NCBI GenBank assembly: GCA_963781025.1
Contig: CAWADU010000003.1
Location: forward strand, 992,001-1,056,000
Length of the DNA stretch: 64,000 nt
Direction of reading: 5' to 3'
Source of the DNA: Tardibacter sp963781025
GTDB taxonomy: Bacteria > Pseudomonadota > Alphaproteobacteria > Sphingomonadales > Sphingomonadaceae
In this document: positions 26,124 through 34,920 of the stretch, piece after piece
Numbering within the stretch: the first letter of the stretch is position 1
Layout: each line of letters starts with the position of its first letter
Made by a program: the position numbers and the translations under genes
The notes under the pieces: model-generated
What the model was told of the DNA's origin: nothing
Seen by the model: only the letters and a program-made list of their open reading frames with translations
The model's database searches: none

Positions 26124-27365
26124 TCACAGACGGGCGGCGTAATCTTTCCATACTTTCTCCAGCTCTATGCGGAATGCCGGCGTCGCTATAGCGATCAGGG
26201 CCGAAGCTCGGTCCGCATAGCTTTTGCCCCTGAGATCGGCCACGCCATGTTCGGTAACGATGAGGTCGACGTCCATGCGGCCAAGCGACACCGGGCCACG
26301 GCCACCGCCAGGCGCGACAATCCGGCTCAATGAGCCCCCCTTGCCGTCGGCGGGCAGCGCGATGATGCGCAAGCCCCCTGCCATGCGGGCGCCGCGCGCG
26401 AAGTCCGAGGCACCGCCCGGGCCGGACATGAGGCCGCCTGGCGGTAGTTCGGCATAGACCTGCCCCAGCAGATCGACCTCCAGCGCGGAGTTGATCGTCA
26501 CCAGGCGCTCGATCCGGGCCAGCGTCGCGGCATCATGGGTGACGCTAACGGGGCGGAATTCGAACGGCGCGGATGCCACGGCGTCATAGAGCTTGCGGCT
26601 GCCGATCGCCACGCCGACCACCGCCAGACCATCGCTGGCCAGTGCTCCCGCTTCAAGCAGATCCAGCACACCGTCACCGACGAGGCCCGAATGAAGTCTC
26701 AGATCACGACGGTCGGTCAGGCTACGCAAAACCGCGCCCGGAATCTTGCCCAGGCCGAGTTGGAGCGTGCTGCCATCGGCCACATGGGGACGGATTTGCC
26801 CGGCTATGGCGCGGGCGGCATCGTCGGCGACATCCCTTTCTCCTTCGAGCAAGGGCTGCCCGGCCTCGCAATAGGCTGTCAAGGCGCTGAACGGGATTCC
26901 GGGATCGCCACGCGTTGGGGGCATGGCCGGGTTGATGTGGGCGATCCGCACCGGAATGTCGCGCCACAGTTCGGCCAGGAAATCGAGCTGCAATCCGAAG
27001 CTGCAATTGCCGTCGGCATCGGGCGGGGCGCACATGAACAGCGCGGCTTGAGGACGACGCCGCCTGAGCTCGGTCAGCACATCCTGGTAGCAGAGCGGCA
27101 GGAATTCCACCGCCGGACCAAGCGCCCGCAGTTCGGGGGTCATGAAGAAGGTCAGCACCCTGCAATCGGGATTGGCCATGTAGGTCCGCCGGTTCAGGCC
27201 GGGCACAAAGATTCCGGTGAAGGTCATCGCGCCCAGCCGTGCCCCCGCGCGATTGACCGCATCGGCCAGCAGCCCCGATTCGGCCGAGCAGGACGAAAGC
27301 AGGGTCAATCCGCCGGGGGGCAGAACCGAGGCGAGGTCGTCAGGATCGAAGCGAAGCGGCGTCAT
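26124..27365 (-). CDS. Acetyl-CoA hydrolase/transferase family CoA-transferase
   Basis: A 413-residue class I-type CoA-transferase related to 4-hydroxybutyrate CoA-transferase. The catalytic Glu lies in TINSALEVDLLGQVYAE; other motifs are GSTLQLGLGKIPGAV, LHSGLVGDGVLDLLEAG, GPGGASDFARGARM and VTEHGVADLRGKS. It moves CoA between acyl groups through a glutamyl-CoA thioester. Here it could charge or discharge a small acid released by the pathway, using acetyl- or acyl-CoA as donor. Start at ATG 27365. It is transcribed divergently from the DUF1214-like gene, with a 123-base shared promoter region. Confidence 0.88.
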   Translation of the reverse strand: MTPLRFDPDDLASVLPPGGLTLLSSCSAESGLLADAVNRAGARLGAMTFTGIFVPGLNRRTYMANPDCRVLTFFMTPELRALGPAVEFLPLCYQDVLTELRRRRPQAALFMCAPPDADGNCSFGLQLDFLAELWRDIPVRIAHINPAMPPTRGDPGIPFSALTAYCEAGQPLLEGERDVADDAARAIAGQIRPHVADGSTLQLGLGKIPGAVLRSLTDRRDLRLHSGLVGDGVLDLLEAGALASDGLAVVGVAIGSRKLYDAVASAPFEFRPVSVTHDAATLARIERLVTINSALEVDLLGQVYAELPPGGLMSGPGGASDFARGARMAGGLRIIALPADGKGGSLSRIVAPGGGRGPVSLGRMDVDLIVTEHGVADLRGKSYADRASALIAIATPAFRIELEKVWKDYAARL

Positions 27366-27422
27366 GACTGATCATATCCCCCGGCAAGGCGCGTCCACAA
27401 ATGGCGTTGACGCCGGATTGCG

Positions 27423-27440
27423 ATATATGCAAGTCTATTT
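27423..27440 (+). promoter_or_regulatory. AT-rich promoter segment between CoA-transferase and DUF1214-like gene
   Basis: ATATATGCAAGTCTATTT in the divergent region resembles ATATGCAAGTATACTATTG in front of the acyl-CoA ligase. TTGACG (27408-27413) lies a little upstream. A loose relative of the district motif; weak evidence alone. Confidence 0.3.
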
Positions 27441-27488
27441 CGTACACATGCGAACCTAATTCGCTTAAAAATGATCTGGAGAGCGTTG

Positions 27489-28712
27489 ATGAGCGACCAT
27501 GGCCTTACCAGCCCCGTCCTGGCCAATGCCTGGGACGGATTTCACGCGGCGCAGCAGGAAGTCCTGAGCTGGATGACCGAGACCGAGCGGTTCCAGAAGA
27601 TGCCCCAGCATCGCGCAAAGGCCTATCACACGATGATGGAAGCGCTGGCGATGTGTTACAACTTTGCCGTGGCGCCGCGCATGCTGCACCCCCGGCTTCA
27701 GGTGAACACCGGCTGGCAGACCGATTTCTACACGCTCGGCCAAAATGGGCCGGACCTTTACTACGCGCTGACCTTCCTCGACGGGCAGCAGACGTACAGG
27801 TTGACGGGCAAATACAATGACTGCGTGCTGATACTCGGACAGGTGATCAAGCATTTGTCGGGCCACCCGGATTCGGTCGTCGTCGGCAACCATGATCTTT
27901 CGACCTTCGACATCAAGCCCGATGGTTCGTTCGAGTTCATCATCAGCGCCGAAAAGCATGACGGCAACTGGATTCCGCTCGACCCCGAAAGCCGCTACCA
28001 ATTCATCCTGTTCCGCCGCTTCATGGGCGATTGGAACGACAAGAAGCCTGAGATGGCGCTGGAACGGATCAGCGACGTTCCAGACGACCATTACGCCGCC
28101 GACGAATTCGACGAGACCGCCATGGCCGCGCGCATCGATATGGCGACCGCCTTCCTTCGCTACCTGATCCGCGATTTCAACATCAACCTGTACGAATGGT
28201 ACATCGGCAACGCCAAGGGCTTCAACAACATGACGTTCCTTCCGGGAACGATCACCAGCCAGGTGGGCAGCCCTTCTTCCAATTATGCGATGACCATGTT
28301 CGATCTTGCCGACGACGAGGCGCTCATCATCGAACTCGATCAGCTTCCCGATGGTGTGTACTGGTCGCTGCAGTTGGGCGACGTCTGGTCGCGCTCCCTC
28401 AATTACATGTACCGGCAGACGTCCGTGAGCATGCGCCACGCCGCCGTCGACAGCGACGGGGGATTCCGCGCGGTCGTTTCCCACAAGGATCCCGGCGTCA
28501 AGAACTGGCTCGACACCACGGGTCGGGTTCAGGGCGCCGTCGTCTTCCGCAACTATCGCGCGACCCGGCAGCCGGTGCCCGCCACCCGCAAGGTCAAGTT
28601 GTCGGAAGTCCTCGACGCGTTGCCCAAGGACACCACGATGGTCACGCCCGAAGAGCGGAAAGTCGCACTGACACGCCGCCATCAGGGCGTTTTGAAATTG
28701 CACGGCGAATGA
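27489..28712 (+). CDS. DUF1214-domain protein
   Basis: A 407-residue protein without signal peptide, starting after GGAGAG. The C-terminal part shows the DUF1214 pattern around GVYWSLQLGDVWSRSLNYMY and SHKDPGVKNWLDTTG, followed by VQGAVVFRNYRA. The N-terminal half (ALAMCYNFAVAPRMLHPRLQ, then DLYYALTFLDGQQTYRLTG) is typical of sphingomonad/actinobacterial members found in steroid and terpenoid clusters. No reaction is known for the family. It is followed by a sulfotransferase gene 36 bases downstream and likely shares its message. Confidence 0.8.
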   Translation: MSDHGLTSPVLANAWDGFHAAQQEVLSWMTETERFQKMPQHRAKAYHTMMEALAMCYNFAVAPRMLHPRLQVNTGWQTDFYTLGQNGPDLYYALTFLDGQQTYRLTGKYNDCVLILGQVIKHLSGHPDSVVVGNHDLSTFDIKPDGSFEFIISAEKHDGNWIPLDPESRYQFILFRRFMGDWNDKKPEMALERISDVPDDHYAADEFDETAMAARIDMATAFLRYLIRDFNINLYEWYIGNAKGFNNMTFLPGTITSQVGSPSSNYAMTMFDLADDEALIIELDQLPDGVYWSLQLGDVWSRSLNYMYRQTSVSMRHAAVDSDGGFRAVVSHKDPGVKNWLDTTGRVQGAVVFRNYRATRQPVPATRKVKLSEVLDALPKDTTMVTPEERKVALTRRHQGVLKLHGE

Positions 28713-28748
28713 CGAAAGCGACAGGAACGTCGATGGAAAGGTCCGGCC

Positions 28749-30017
28749 ATGGCTGAAACGCAAAAGAGCCGCAGGGCGGAATGGATGCCCCCTGCCCGCC
28801 CGGACTGGGTGGAAAGGGTCAATGAGGAAGGCACCTGCCTCGACCTTGAAGGTGTCGTACCGCTCGACGAGGATTCGCTGATATCCACCGCTACCGCCAA
28901 TACGGGCCTCAGCGACTTTGGGGCGGACGATTGGCGCGAGCCGTTCCGCATCCTGCTCAAATCCCTCAACGCGGAAGCGGCACTCACACTGATGGGCAGG
29001 ATCATGACCCGGTCCGACCTCCTGATGTTCCTGGAGGGCCGCCTGCGTGTGGAGGACATGTACAAGCGCCACCCGGAGATCGAAGACGAAAAGATCGAAA
29101 AGCCGGTCTGGATACTGGGCCAGGGCCGTACCGGAACGTCCATCCTCCAGAAGCTGCTCGCCCTCGACCCCGCCAACCGGACGCTCAATACCTATGACGC
29201 GTTGTTCCCGGTCGCGGACGAGGTTCCGGCCGGGCAACCCGACCCGCGCATCGCCAAGGCGGACCAGCGCATGCGGATGTGGAACCGGGTTACGCCGGAA
29301 GTCGCGACCATCCACGATTTCGGCGGCGATGAACCTATCGAAACGATCATGGCCGAAGCACTGAGCTTCCAGACCCCGGCGTGGCTGAACCTTTGCGGGC
29401 TGACCCCAGGCTATAATGCCCATATCGCAAAGACTGGCGCTGTGCCTTCGCTGCGCTACGGGCTGCGGGTCCTGAAGCTCATCCAGTGGCAGAACCCGGG
29501 CGGACGCTGGATCCTGAAATCACCCGACGCGCTGAAATACATAACGGATGTGTTGAAGGTCTTTCCCGATGTGCGTTTCGTCTGGGCCCACCGCGACCCC
29601 GTCCTTGCGCTGGCGTCGGCGGTCAACATGATCGGTACGCTCATCTGGGTACGCAGCGATCGCAAAGTCGAGAGCGGCATCTTCGATTTCCTCACCGACC
29701 CCGCCATTTCCGGGGCGGAGTTGAGCCGTCCGATCGAATGGATCGAGAACGGGGTGATTCCGCCGAACCAGCTCCACAACGTGCATTACAAGGCGCTGAT
29801 GAACGACCCGCTTGGCGCGATCGGAGCCCTTTATCAGGCGCTGGGTATAGAGTTCAGCGCGAAGACGCAGGCCGCGATCCAGAATTATGTGGAAGCGCAC
29901 CCACGCTCCAGCCGTCCTCCCCACCGATATTCGACCGGAGAGGAAAGCCGCATCGCAAGCGAGCGCGAGCACTATGCGCGCTATCAAAGCTATTTCAGCG
30001 TGCCGAGCGAAGTCTAG
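28749..30017 (+). CDS. Sulfotransferase-family protein
   Basis: A 422-residue protein with the P-loop-like 5'-phosphosulfate-binding motif PVWILGQGRTGTSILQKLLA (about residue 118-137) and the 3'-phosphate motif VRFVWAHRDPVLALASAVNM. Both place it in the PAPS-dependent sulfotransferase fold (Sulfotransfer_3 type). The C-terminal tail ...HPRSSRPPHRYSTGEES, then ARYQSYFSVPSEV is repeated in degraded form at 49354-49522. In catabolic clusters such proteins are frequent without proven sulfation; transfer of sulfate to a hydroxyl of the substrate, or another nucleotide-linked transfer, is possible. It follows the DUF1214-like gene and converges with the BKACE gene. Confidence 0.85.
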   Translation: MAETQKSRRAEWMPPARPDWVERVNEEGTCLDLEGVVPLDEDSLISTATANTGLSDFGADDWREPFRILLKSLNAEAALTLMGRIMTRSDLLMFLEGRLRVEDMYKRHPEIEDEKIEKPVWILGQGRTGTSILQKLLALDPANRTLNTYDALFPVADEVPAGQPDPRIAKADQRMRMWNRVTPEVATIHDFGGDEPIETIMAEALSFQTPAWLNLCGLTPGYNAHIAKTGAVPSLRYGLRVLKLIQWQNPGGRWILKSPDALKYITDVLKVFPDVRFVWAHRDPVLALASAVNMIGTLIWVRSDRKVESGIFDFLTDPAISGAELSRPIEWIENGVIPPNQLHNVHYKALMNDPLGAIGALYQALGIEFSAKTQAAIQNYVEAHPRSSRPPHRYSTGEESRIASEREHYARYQSYFSVPSEV

Positions 30018-30071
30018 CGGTCGGCGGCTGCGCGTCCGGAAGGCGGGCGGCGCTCAGAATCCGGGCGGAGC

Positions 30072-31004
30072 TCAGAAGCCGACGTTGTCGCCGCCCTTGG
30101 TCTGCATCATCTCGCGCGCCTCGTCGGGCGTGGCGATCGTAAGGCCCAGTTCGTCCAGGATGCGGCAGATCTTGGCGACCTGCTCGGCGTTGGATTTCGC
30201 GAGCACGCCCCGCGACAGATACATGCTGTCCTCCAGCCCGACACGGACCGATCCGCCCAGCAGCGCCGAAAGCGTCACGAGCGGAATTTGGTGCCGCCCC
30301 GCGGCCAGCGCGGAGAACAGGTAATCCTCGCCGAACAGGCGATCCGCCGTGGTCTTCATGTGCATCAGGTTTTCAGGATCGGGGCCGATCCCGCCAAGAA
30401 TACCGAACACACCCTGGATGAAGAACGGCGGTTCCACGATCTTGCGGTCCGCGAAATGGGCGAGGTTGTAGAGATGCGCCATGTCGTAGCATTCGAACTC
30501 AAACCGCGTGCCCAGCTCGCCCAGTTCACGCATGCCGCGTTCGATCTGGGCGAAGGTGTTTGACAGGATGAAGTCCCTGGTCATGTCCAGATAGGGCTTT
30601 TCCCAATCGAACTGCCAATCCTCGATCTTGCCGCCCGCGCCGGAGATGTTGAAGTTGATCGAGCCCATGTTCATCGACGCGACCTCGGGCTTTGCCCATT
30701 TCGCCGCGGCGAGGCGTTCGTCCAGGCTCATGCCAAGCCCGCCGCCGGTGGTGATGTTGATGATGGCGTTGGTCGACTGTTTGATCCGGGGAAGGAACTG
30801 CTGGAACAGGTGGGGCGATTGATCGGGCCTGCCGGTTTCCGGATCGCGCGCATGAAGATGCAGCATCGACGCGCCTGCCTCGGCCGCCGCGATCGCCTCG
30901 GCCGCGATCTGGTCAGGCGTGATGGGAAGATATGACGTCATCGTTGGCGTATGGATCGATCCAGTGACCGCGCACGTCACGATAACCTTGTTGTTCTTCT
31001 TCAT
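30072..31004 (-). CDS. BKACE-family beta-keto acid cleavage enzyme
   Basis: A 310-residue TIM-barrel zinc enzyme (formerly DUF849). KVIVTCAVTGSIHTPTMTS is the family opening, zinc-binding His are in ASMLHLHARDPETGRPD, and INITTGGGLGMSLDERLA, VGLEDSMYLSRG and the C-terminal LGLTIATPDEARE are as in 3-keto-5-aminohexanoate cleavage enzyme. The family reacts a beta-keto acid with acetyl-CoA to give acetoacetate plus a shortened acyl-CoA. This would allow CoA-dependent cleavage of a beta-keto acid after ring opening. AAGGGA precedes the ATG at 31004. It follows the ABM-like and SDR genes on the same strand (22-24 base gaps), making a three-gene unit. Confidence 0.92.
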   Translation of the reverse strand: MKKNNKVIVTCAVTGSIHTPTMTSYLPITPDQIAAEAIAAAEAGASMLHLHARDPETGRPDQSPHLFQQFLPRIKQSTNAIINITTGGGLGMSLDERLAAAKWAKPEVASMNMGSINFNISGAGGKIEDWQFDWEKPYLDMTRDFILSNTFAQIERGMRELGELGTRFEFECYDMAHLYNLAHFADRKIVEPPFFIQGVFGILGGIGPDPENLMHMKTTADRLFGEDYLFSALAAGRHQIPLVTLSALLGGSVRVGLEDSMYLSRGVLAKSNAEQVAKICRILDELGLTIATPDEAREMMQTKGGDNVGF

Positions 31005-31026
31005 GGCCGTCCCTTGCTGCGTTTCA

Positions 31027-31425
31027 TCAGGAGATCAGGACACCGATGTCGCCTGCCTTCGGATGGACCTGCGAGGGTCCGGCAGGATAACGATCGAAGA
31101 CCGACCTGTCATTTTCCATGCCGCGCAGCAGCTGGAATTCCATGGGCCGATCGCACAGGCTGAGCAGCGTGCGCACCGTCTCCTGGAAAATATCGGACTG
31201 CCGCAAGCCCGCCAGCATGTCCTCATCCTTGTAGGATTCGATCGTGTAGAACCAGCGGTCGGACCGATCCCAGCCGTAAAAGACGAGGTTGCATTGCTCG
31301 TTCATGAAATTTAGGGACTTGCGCCACAACTCATCGAAAATGCCAAGGAACGCCTCGCGCTTGTCCTGCCGGGGATGAAAGCGGGCGATGAAGCAGCTGT
31401 TTGCGACCGTCACGACACCGGGCAT
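31027..31425 (-). CDS. ABM/NIPSNAP-like dimeric alpha/beta-barrel protein
   Basis: A 132-residue protein starting behind AGGAGAAG. It shows the pattern of small antibiotic-biosynthesis-monooxygenase-like proteins: NSCFIARFHPRQDKREAFLG, then WRKSLNFMNEQCNLVFYGWD, FYTIESYKDEDMLAGLRQSD and FQETVRTLLSLCDRPMEF. Proteins of this fold bind quinols, heme or aromatic intermediates, and some oxygenate without cofactor. No catalytic residues can be assigned. It lies between the SDR at 31450 and the BKACE gene, all in the same direction and closely spaced. Confidence 0.72.
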   Translation of the reverse strand: MPGVVTVANSCFIARFHPRQDKREAFLGIFDELWRKSLNFMNEQCNLVFYGWDRSDRWFYTIESYKDEDMLAGLRQSDIFQETVRTLLSLCDRPMEFQLLRGMENDRSVFDRYPAGPSQVHPKAGDIGVLIS

Positions 31426-31449
31426 GGCAATCTTCTCCTGTTCAAATCA

Positions 31450-32307
31450 TCATTCCGCCGGTGCGGGCTGCGCGGCGAACATCTGGCCGAAGACGGCGTC
31501 GAGTTCGCGGTCCGACATCGAATCGGCCATGGCGATCATCTGCTTCGCGTCGTCGCCCGCGATATAGCGCGCTTCCGGATTGGCGGCGTCGAGAGCCTCC
31601 AGCAGCACCGCGGCCACCAGTTCAGGCGGCGAGGAGGTGGTCGCGTGGCTGTCGCCCGCCAGCTTCTGGAACGTGCGATAGAGATAGCCGTAGCGCCTGT
31701 CTTCCTCGGCATCGAGCGTGGCGATTTGCTGCGCGACCAACGCCAGCTGGTGTTCTACCATCCCGGTGCGGATGCCGCCCGGCTCGACCAGGCTGATGGA
31801 AACACCCTGGGGCGCGGCTTCGCGGCGCATTACGTCGGCCACTCCTTCCAGCGCATATTTCGAGGAAACATAAGCGCTTATGAAGGGCATTGCGGCGCGA
31901 CCGGCCATGGAGCTGACGTATACGATGCGCCCCTTGCTTTTCCTGAGCGCGGGCATTGCCGCCTGGAAGATGGCGACATGGGCGACGCAATTGATTTCGA
32001 GCGTTTTGCGGAATGTGGCCAGCGGTGTGCTTTCGACCGGCCCAAAGGGCGCAATCGCCGCGCATACCGCCACGGCATCGAGCCCAGGCATGGAATCGAT
32101 AACTTTTCGCAGGCTGACAAGGGCGCCGTCGGCGTTGCCGAGATCTACTTCATGAATAGCGACCTTCGCGCCATGACGCGCGGATATCTGACCGGCCTCG
32201 GCGTTGTTGAGGACGGTGACGGCCACGCTGTCGCCCCGGCCGACCAGCATTTCGACCACCGCCGAGCCAACTCCGCCCGCGCCGCCGACAACGAGAATAT
32301 TCGCCAT
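31450..32307 (-). CDS. SDR-family oxidoreductase
   Basis: A 285-residue SDR. NILVVGGAGGVGSAVVEMLV is the cofactor loop, AVCAAIAPFGPVES replaces NNAG, the active Ser is in IVYVSSMAGRAAM and the Tyr/Lys in YVSSKYALEGVA. PGGIRTGMVEHQ is the PG motif, and a C-terminal extension of about 70 residues follows. ATG 32307 is chosen because GGAAGAGG lies 6 bases upstream; a second ATG at 32313 is too close to that site. It heads the SDR-ABM-BKACE unit. It lies divergently from a Gfo/Idh gene, with 101 bases between the start codons. Confidence 0.9.
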   Translation of the reverse strand: MANILVVGGAGGVGSAVVEMLVGRGDSVAVTVLNNAEAGQISARHGAKVAIHEVDLGNADGALVSLRKVIDSMPGLDAVAVCAAIAPFGPVESTPLATFRKTLEINCVAHVAIFQAAMPALRKSKGRIVYVSSMAGRAAMPFISAYVSSKYALEGVADVMRREAAPQGVSISLVEPGGIRTGMVEHQLALVAQQIATLDAEEDRRYGYLYRTFQKLAGDSHATTSSPPELVAAVLLEALDAANPEARYIAGDDAKQMIAMADSMSDRELDAVFGQMFAAQPAPAE

Positions 32308-32334
32308 GTCCATCCTCTTCCTAAGATGACAGTT

Positions 32335-32370
32335 GTATTGTAGCGTACTGTTTGTATGCGTCCATGGCAA
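32335..32370 (-). promoter_or_regulatory. Promoter with embedded operator for the SDR-ABM-BKACE unit
   Basis: Reading toward the SDR: -35 TTGCCA (32370-32365), 17-base spacer, -10 TACGCT (32347-32342), within GTACGCTACAATAC (32348-32335), an 11 of 14 match to the palindrome. It lies 28 bases before the SDR start and may also affect the divergent Gfo/Idh gene. Confidence 0.7.
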
Positions 32371-32408
32371 TCGGCGTCGGCGACGTAAATCCAGGCAGAG
32401 GATCGGCA

Positions 32409-33515
32409 ATGGCGAAGAAAATCGGAGTTGGGATCATCGGCGTCCAGCCTGACCGGAGCTGGGCCGCAATTGCGCACATTCCCGCGCTGAAGGCGCTTGC
32501 CGATGATTATGAGATCGTCGCGCTCAGCACCACCCGGCAGGAAAGCGCGGATGCCTCGGCCGAACGATATGGCGTTCGCAATGCGTTCGATTCCGCTGAA
32601 AAGCTTTGTTCATGCGAGGGGGTGGATCTTGTCGCGGTGACGGTGAAGGTGCCGCACCATCTCGAACTGGTGAGCGCGGCGCTGAATGCGGGCAAGCATG
32701 TCTATTGCGAATGGCCGCTCGGCAATGGCATCGACGAAGCCCGCCGGATGGCCGACATCGCGGCCGCCAGCAACGTGACCGCCGTTTGCGGCCTGCAGGC
32801 CCGCTTTGCTCCGGTGCTTGGCTATGTCCGCGACCTCATCGGCCAGGGCTATGTCGGCGATATATTGTCGGTATCGGTGATCGGCAGCGGGCTGAACTGG
32901 GGTGGGATGATGGAGTCGCCCAATGCCTATACCGCCGATATCAGGAATGGCGCGACGATGCTCAGCATCGGGGTGGGCCACACCATGGACGGGCTGTGTC
33001 AGGCGCTGGGTGAGGTTACGGAGGTCCGGGCGCTACTCGCCAATGGCCGCAAGACGACGCTGATCGCGGACCGTGGAGAAAGCATTCCGTTGACGGCGCA
33101 CGACGAAGTGCTGTTCAGCGGCCGGTTCGAGAGCGGCGCGCCCATCTCGCTCCATTATCGCGGCGGCATGCCGCGCGGCACCGGGCTGCTGGTCGAGATC
33201 AACGGCACTGGGGGCGACCTCCAGATTTCCGGCTTTGGCGGGCATATGCAGCTTGTCGACCTGGTGCTCAAGGGCGCGACCGGCGATGCGCCCGCACTGG
33301 CGCCGCTTGAAGTTCCGTCAGGCTATTTCAAGGTCAAGGTGGAAGGATCGACGATCGGCAATATCGCCCGCTTCTATCGCCAGCTTGCGGCCGATATTCG
33401 CGACGGCGGCAGCGGTTGCCCGACCTTTGCCGACGCGGTGCGCCGCCATCAGATGATCGCGGCTATCGAGGCTTCGGCACAATCGGGCCGTGCCGAACGT
33501 CCGGCGGACTTTTAA
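32409..33515 (+). CDS. Gfo/Idh/MocA-family oxidoreductase
   Basis: A 368-residue NAD(P)-dependent oxidoreductase. IGVGIIGVQPDRSWAAIAHI is the Rossmann loop. VPHHLELVSAALNAGKHVYC followed by EWPLGNGIDEA is the characteristic EKP-like motif, here EWP instead of EKP, so the usual catalytic Lys is replaced by Trp. Gal80-like regulators and some enzymes have this change. The C-terminal domain contains SIGVGHTMDGLCQALG, where the His is conserved. It may oxidise a sugar- or cyclitol-like ring hydroxyl or act as a sensor. ATG 32409 follows AGAGGAT. Confidence 0.85.
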   Translation: MAKKIGVGIIGVQPDRSWAAIAHIPALKALADDYEIVALSTTRQESADASAERYGVRNAFDSAEKLCSCEGVDLVAVTVKVPHHLELVSAALNAGKHVYCEWPLGNGIDEARRMADIAAASNVTAVCGLQARFAPVLGYVRDLIGQGYVGDILSVSVIGSGLNWGGMMESPNAYTADIRNGATMLSIGVGHTMDGLCQALGEVTEVRALLANGRKTTLIADRGESIPLTAHDEVLFSGRFESGAPISLHYRGGMPRGTGLLVEINGTGGDLQISGFGGHMQLVDLVLKGATGDAPALAPLEVPSGYFKVKVEGSTIGNIARFYRQLAADIRDGGSGCPTFADAVRRHQMIAAIEASAQSGRAERPADF

Positions 33516-33580
33516 GCCCGTATCCAGGGCAAAAAGACGAGCCGATCTCGCCAAGGCACGCTCCGGCCCATCGCGCTCGA

Positions 33581-34462
33581 TCACTGCGCAAGACCGGCCT
33601 GGGCGAGCACGCCCCGCGCCTGCTTCAAATGGGGGATGTCGAGCATCTTCCCGTCAAGGCCGACCGTGCCGGCGCCGCTCGCGGCGGCAAACGCGGCGAC
33701 GATGCGGCGGGCGTGCGCGATCTCCGCCTCGGACGGTGTGAAGCTCTCGTTGATGCCTGCGACCTGCGCGGGATGGATGGCGATGCGCCCCGAAAAGCCT
33801 TCGGCGCGCGCCGCCCGGCTGGATGCGCGCAGCCCCTCTTCATCCTTGAAGTCCACGTACAGCGTGTCTATCGCCTGGACACCCGACGCATGCGCCGCGA
33901 GGAGCGTCAGAGAACGCACCATGCGATAGGTCAGCGCCCATCCCCCGCTTTCATCCAGATTGGTGCTTGCGCCGATTGCGGCAGATAAATCTTCCGCGCC
34001 CCAGGTGATGCCCGCCAACCGGGTCAACCCGGCAGCGGCATAGCCGCCAAGATGGAAGGGCGCTGCCGCCGTCTCGGTCGCCACCGGCAGGACCCGGATG
34101 GAGCCGGATTCGACCCCGACCCGCACCTCAAGCGCGTCAAGATAATGGGACAGCGCACGAACATCCTTCGGCCCATTGGCCTTGGGCAGCATGATCCCGT
34201 CAGGCGCGCCATCCACCACCGCAGCCAGATCACCCAGCGCCATGTCGGTGTCGAGCGGATTGATCCGCACCCACAGTTGTGAGGCGCGGCCACCGCGCGG
34301 ACGTGCCGCAAGAAAATCGCGCACCATCGCGCGCGCCATCGGTTTGTTCGAAGGCGCGACCGAATCCTCAAGGTCGAGGATCAGCGCATCAGCGCCGCAG
34401 CCGTCGGCCTTGCCGAGCTTCTTCTCGCTGTCGCCGGGAATGAACAGGAAAGATCGCAGCAT
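33581..34462 (-). CDS. HpcH/HpaI/CitE-family CoA-ester lyase
   Basis: A 293-residue enzyme of the citrate lyase beta-subunit-like/malyl-CoA lyase family. LRSFLFIPGDSEKKLGKADG is the opening. The Mg-binding acids are in DALILDLEDSVAPSNKPMAR and LAGITWGAEDLSAAIGA. GRIAIHPAQVAGINESFTPS and LDGKMLDIPHLKQAR close the barrel. It splits or forms beta-hydroxyacyl-CoA thioesters (acetyl-CoA or propionyl-CoA plus a keto acid). It starts 2 bases after the MaoC stop and ends a unit ACAD - HMGS-like/DUF35 - thiolase - MaoC - lyase. A C-terminal fragment of another lyase of this group lies at 49.1-49.4 kb. Confidence 0.9.
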   Translation of the reverse strand: MLRSFLFIPGDSEKKLGKADGCGADALILDLEDSVAPSNKPMARAMVRDFLAARPRGGRASQLWVRINPLDTDMALGDLAAVVDGAPDGIMLPKANGPKDVRALSHYLDALEVRVGVESGSIRVLPVATETAAAPFHLGGYAAAGLTRLAGITWGAEDLSAAIGASTNLDESGGWALTYRMVRSLTLLAAHASGVQAIDTLYVDFKDEEGLRASSRAARAEGFSGRIAIHPAQVAGINESFTPSEAEIAHARRIVAAFAAASGAGTVGLDGKMLDIPHLKQARGVLAQAGLAQ

Positions 34463-34464
34463 CG

Positions 34465-34920
34465 TCAGCCCTTCGGTTTTTTCCGCTGAAGTCCGGTGCG
34501 CTTGCAACTCGCGACGAGTTCGTCGTGCTGGTTGAAGGCGCGGTGAAGAAAGGTGACGATGCCCTGGTCGGGCCGCGATTTCGACTCGCGCAGATCGATC
34601 ACCTCAGTCTCGACATGGACCGTATCGCCGTGGAACAGCGGCTTGGGGAAGCGCACCTCGTCCCAGCCGAGATTCGCGACCGCCGTGCCGAGCGTGGTGT
34701 CCCCCACCGATATGCCGACCATCAGCCCCAGGGTGAAGGCGGAATTGACCAGCCGCTGGCCATATTCGGTTCCCCGCATATATTCTTCGTCGAGATGGAG
34801 CTGCGCGGGATTGTGCGTCATCGCCGAGAACAAGACGTTATCCGTCTCGGTCACTGTGCGGCGGATCGCGTGCCTGAACACCTGACCCACCTCCAGTTCG
34901 TCAAACCAAAGTCCAGCCAT
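34465..34920 (-). CDS. MaoC-like dehydratase (single hot-dog)
   Basis: A 151-residue hot-dog protein. It opens MAGLWFDELEVGQVFRH and carries TETDNVLFSAMTHNPAQLHL, where the Asp/Asn-His pair of the hydratase motif lies, followed by GTEYGQRLVNSAFTLGLMVG and VRFPKPLFHGDTVHVETEV. This pattern is that of mesaconyl-CoA/beta-methylmalyl-CoA dehydratase-like proteins, which are often next to CitE-type lyases as here. It would (de)hydrate a branched enoyl-CoA to feed the lyase. The ATG overlaps the thiolase stop by one base (TGATG), so it is translationally coupled. Confidence 0.9.
   Translation of the reverse strand: MAGLWFDELEVGQVFRHAIRRTVTETDNVLFSAMTHNPAQLHLDEEYMRGTEYGQRLVNSAFTLGLMVGISVGDTTLGTAVANLGWDEVRFPKPLFHGDTVHVETEVIDLRESKSRPDQGIVTFLHRAFNQHDELVASCKRTGLQRKKPKG

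Noticed and set aside
27465..29423. 652-codon minus-strand frame across the DUF1214-like and sulfotransferase genes
   Set aside because: Typical long antisense frame of GC-rich DNA; composition rich in His/Arg/Asp without fold signature, and it spans two genes that are well supported.
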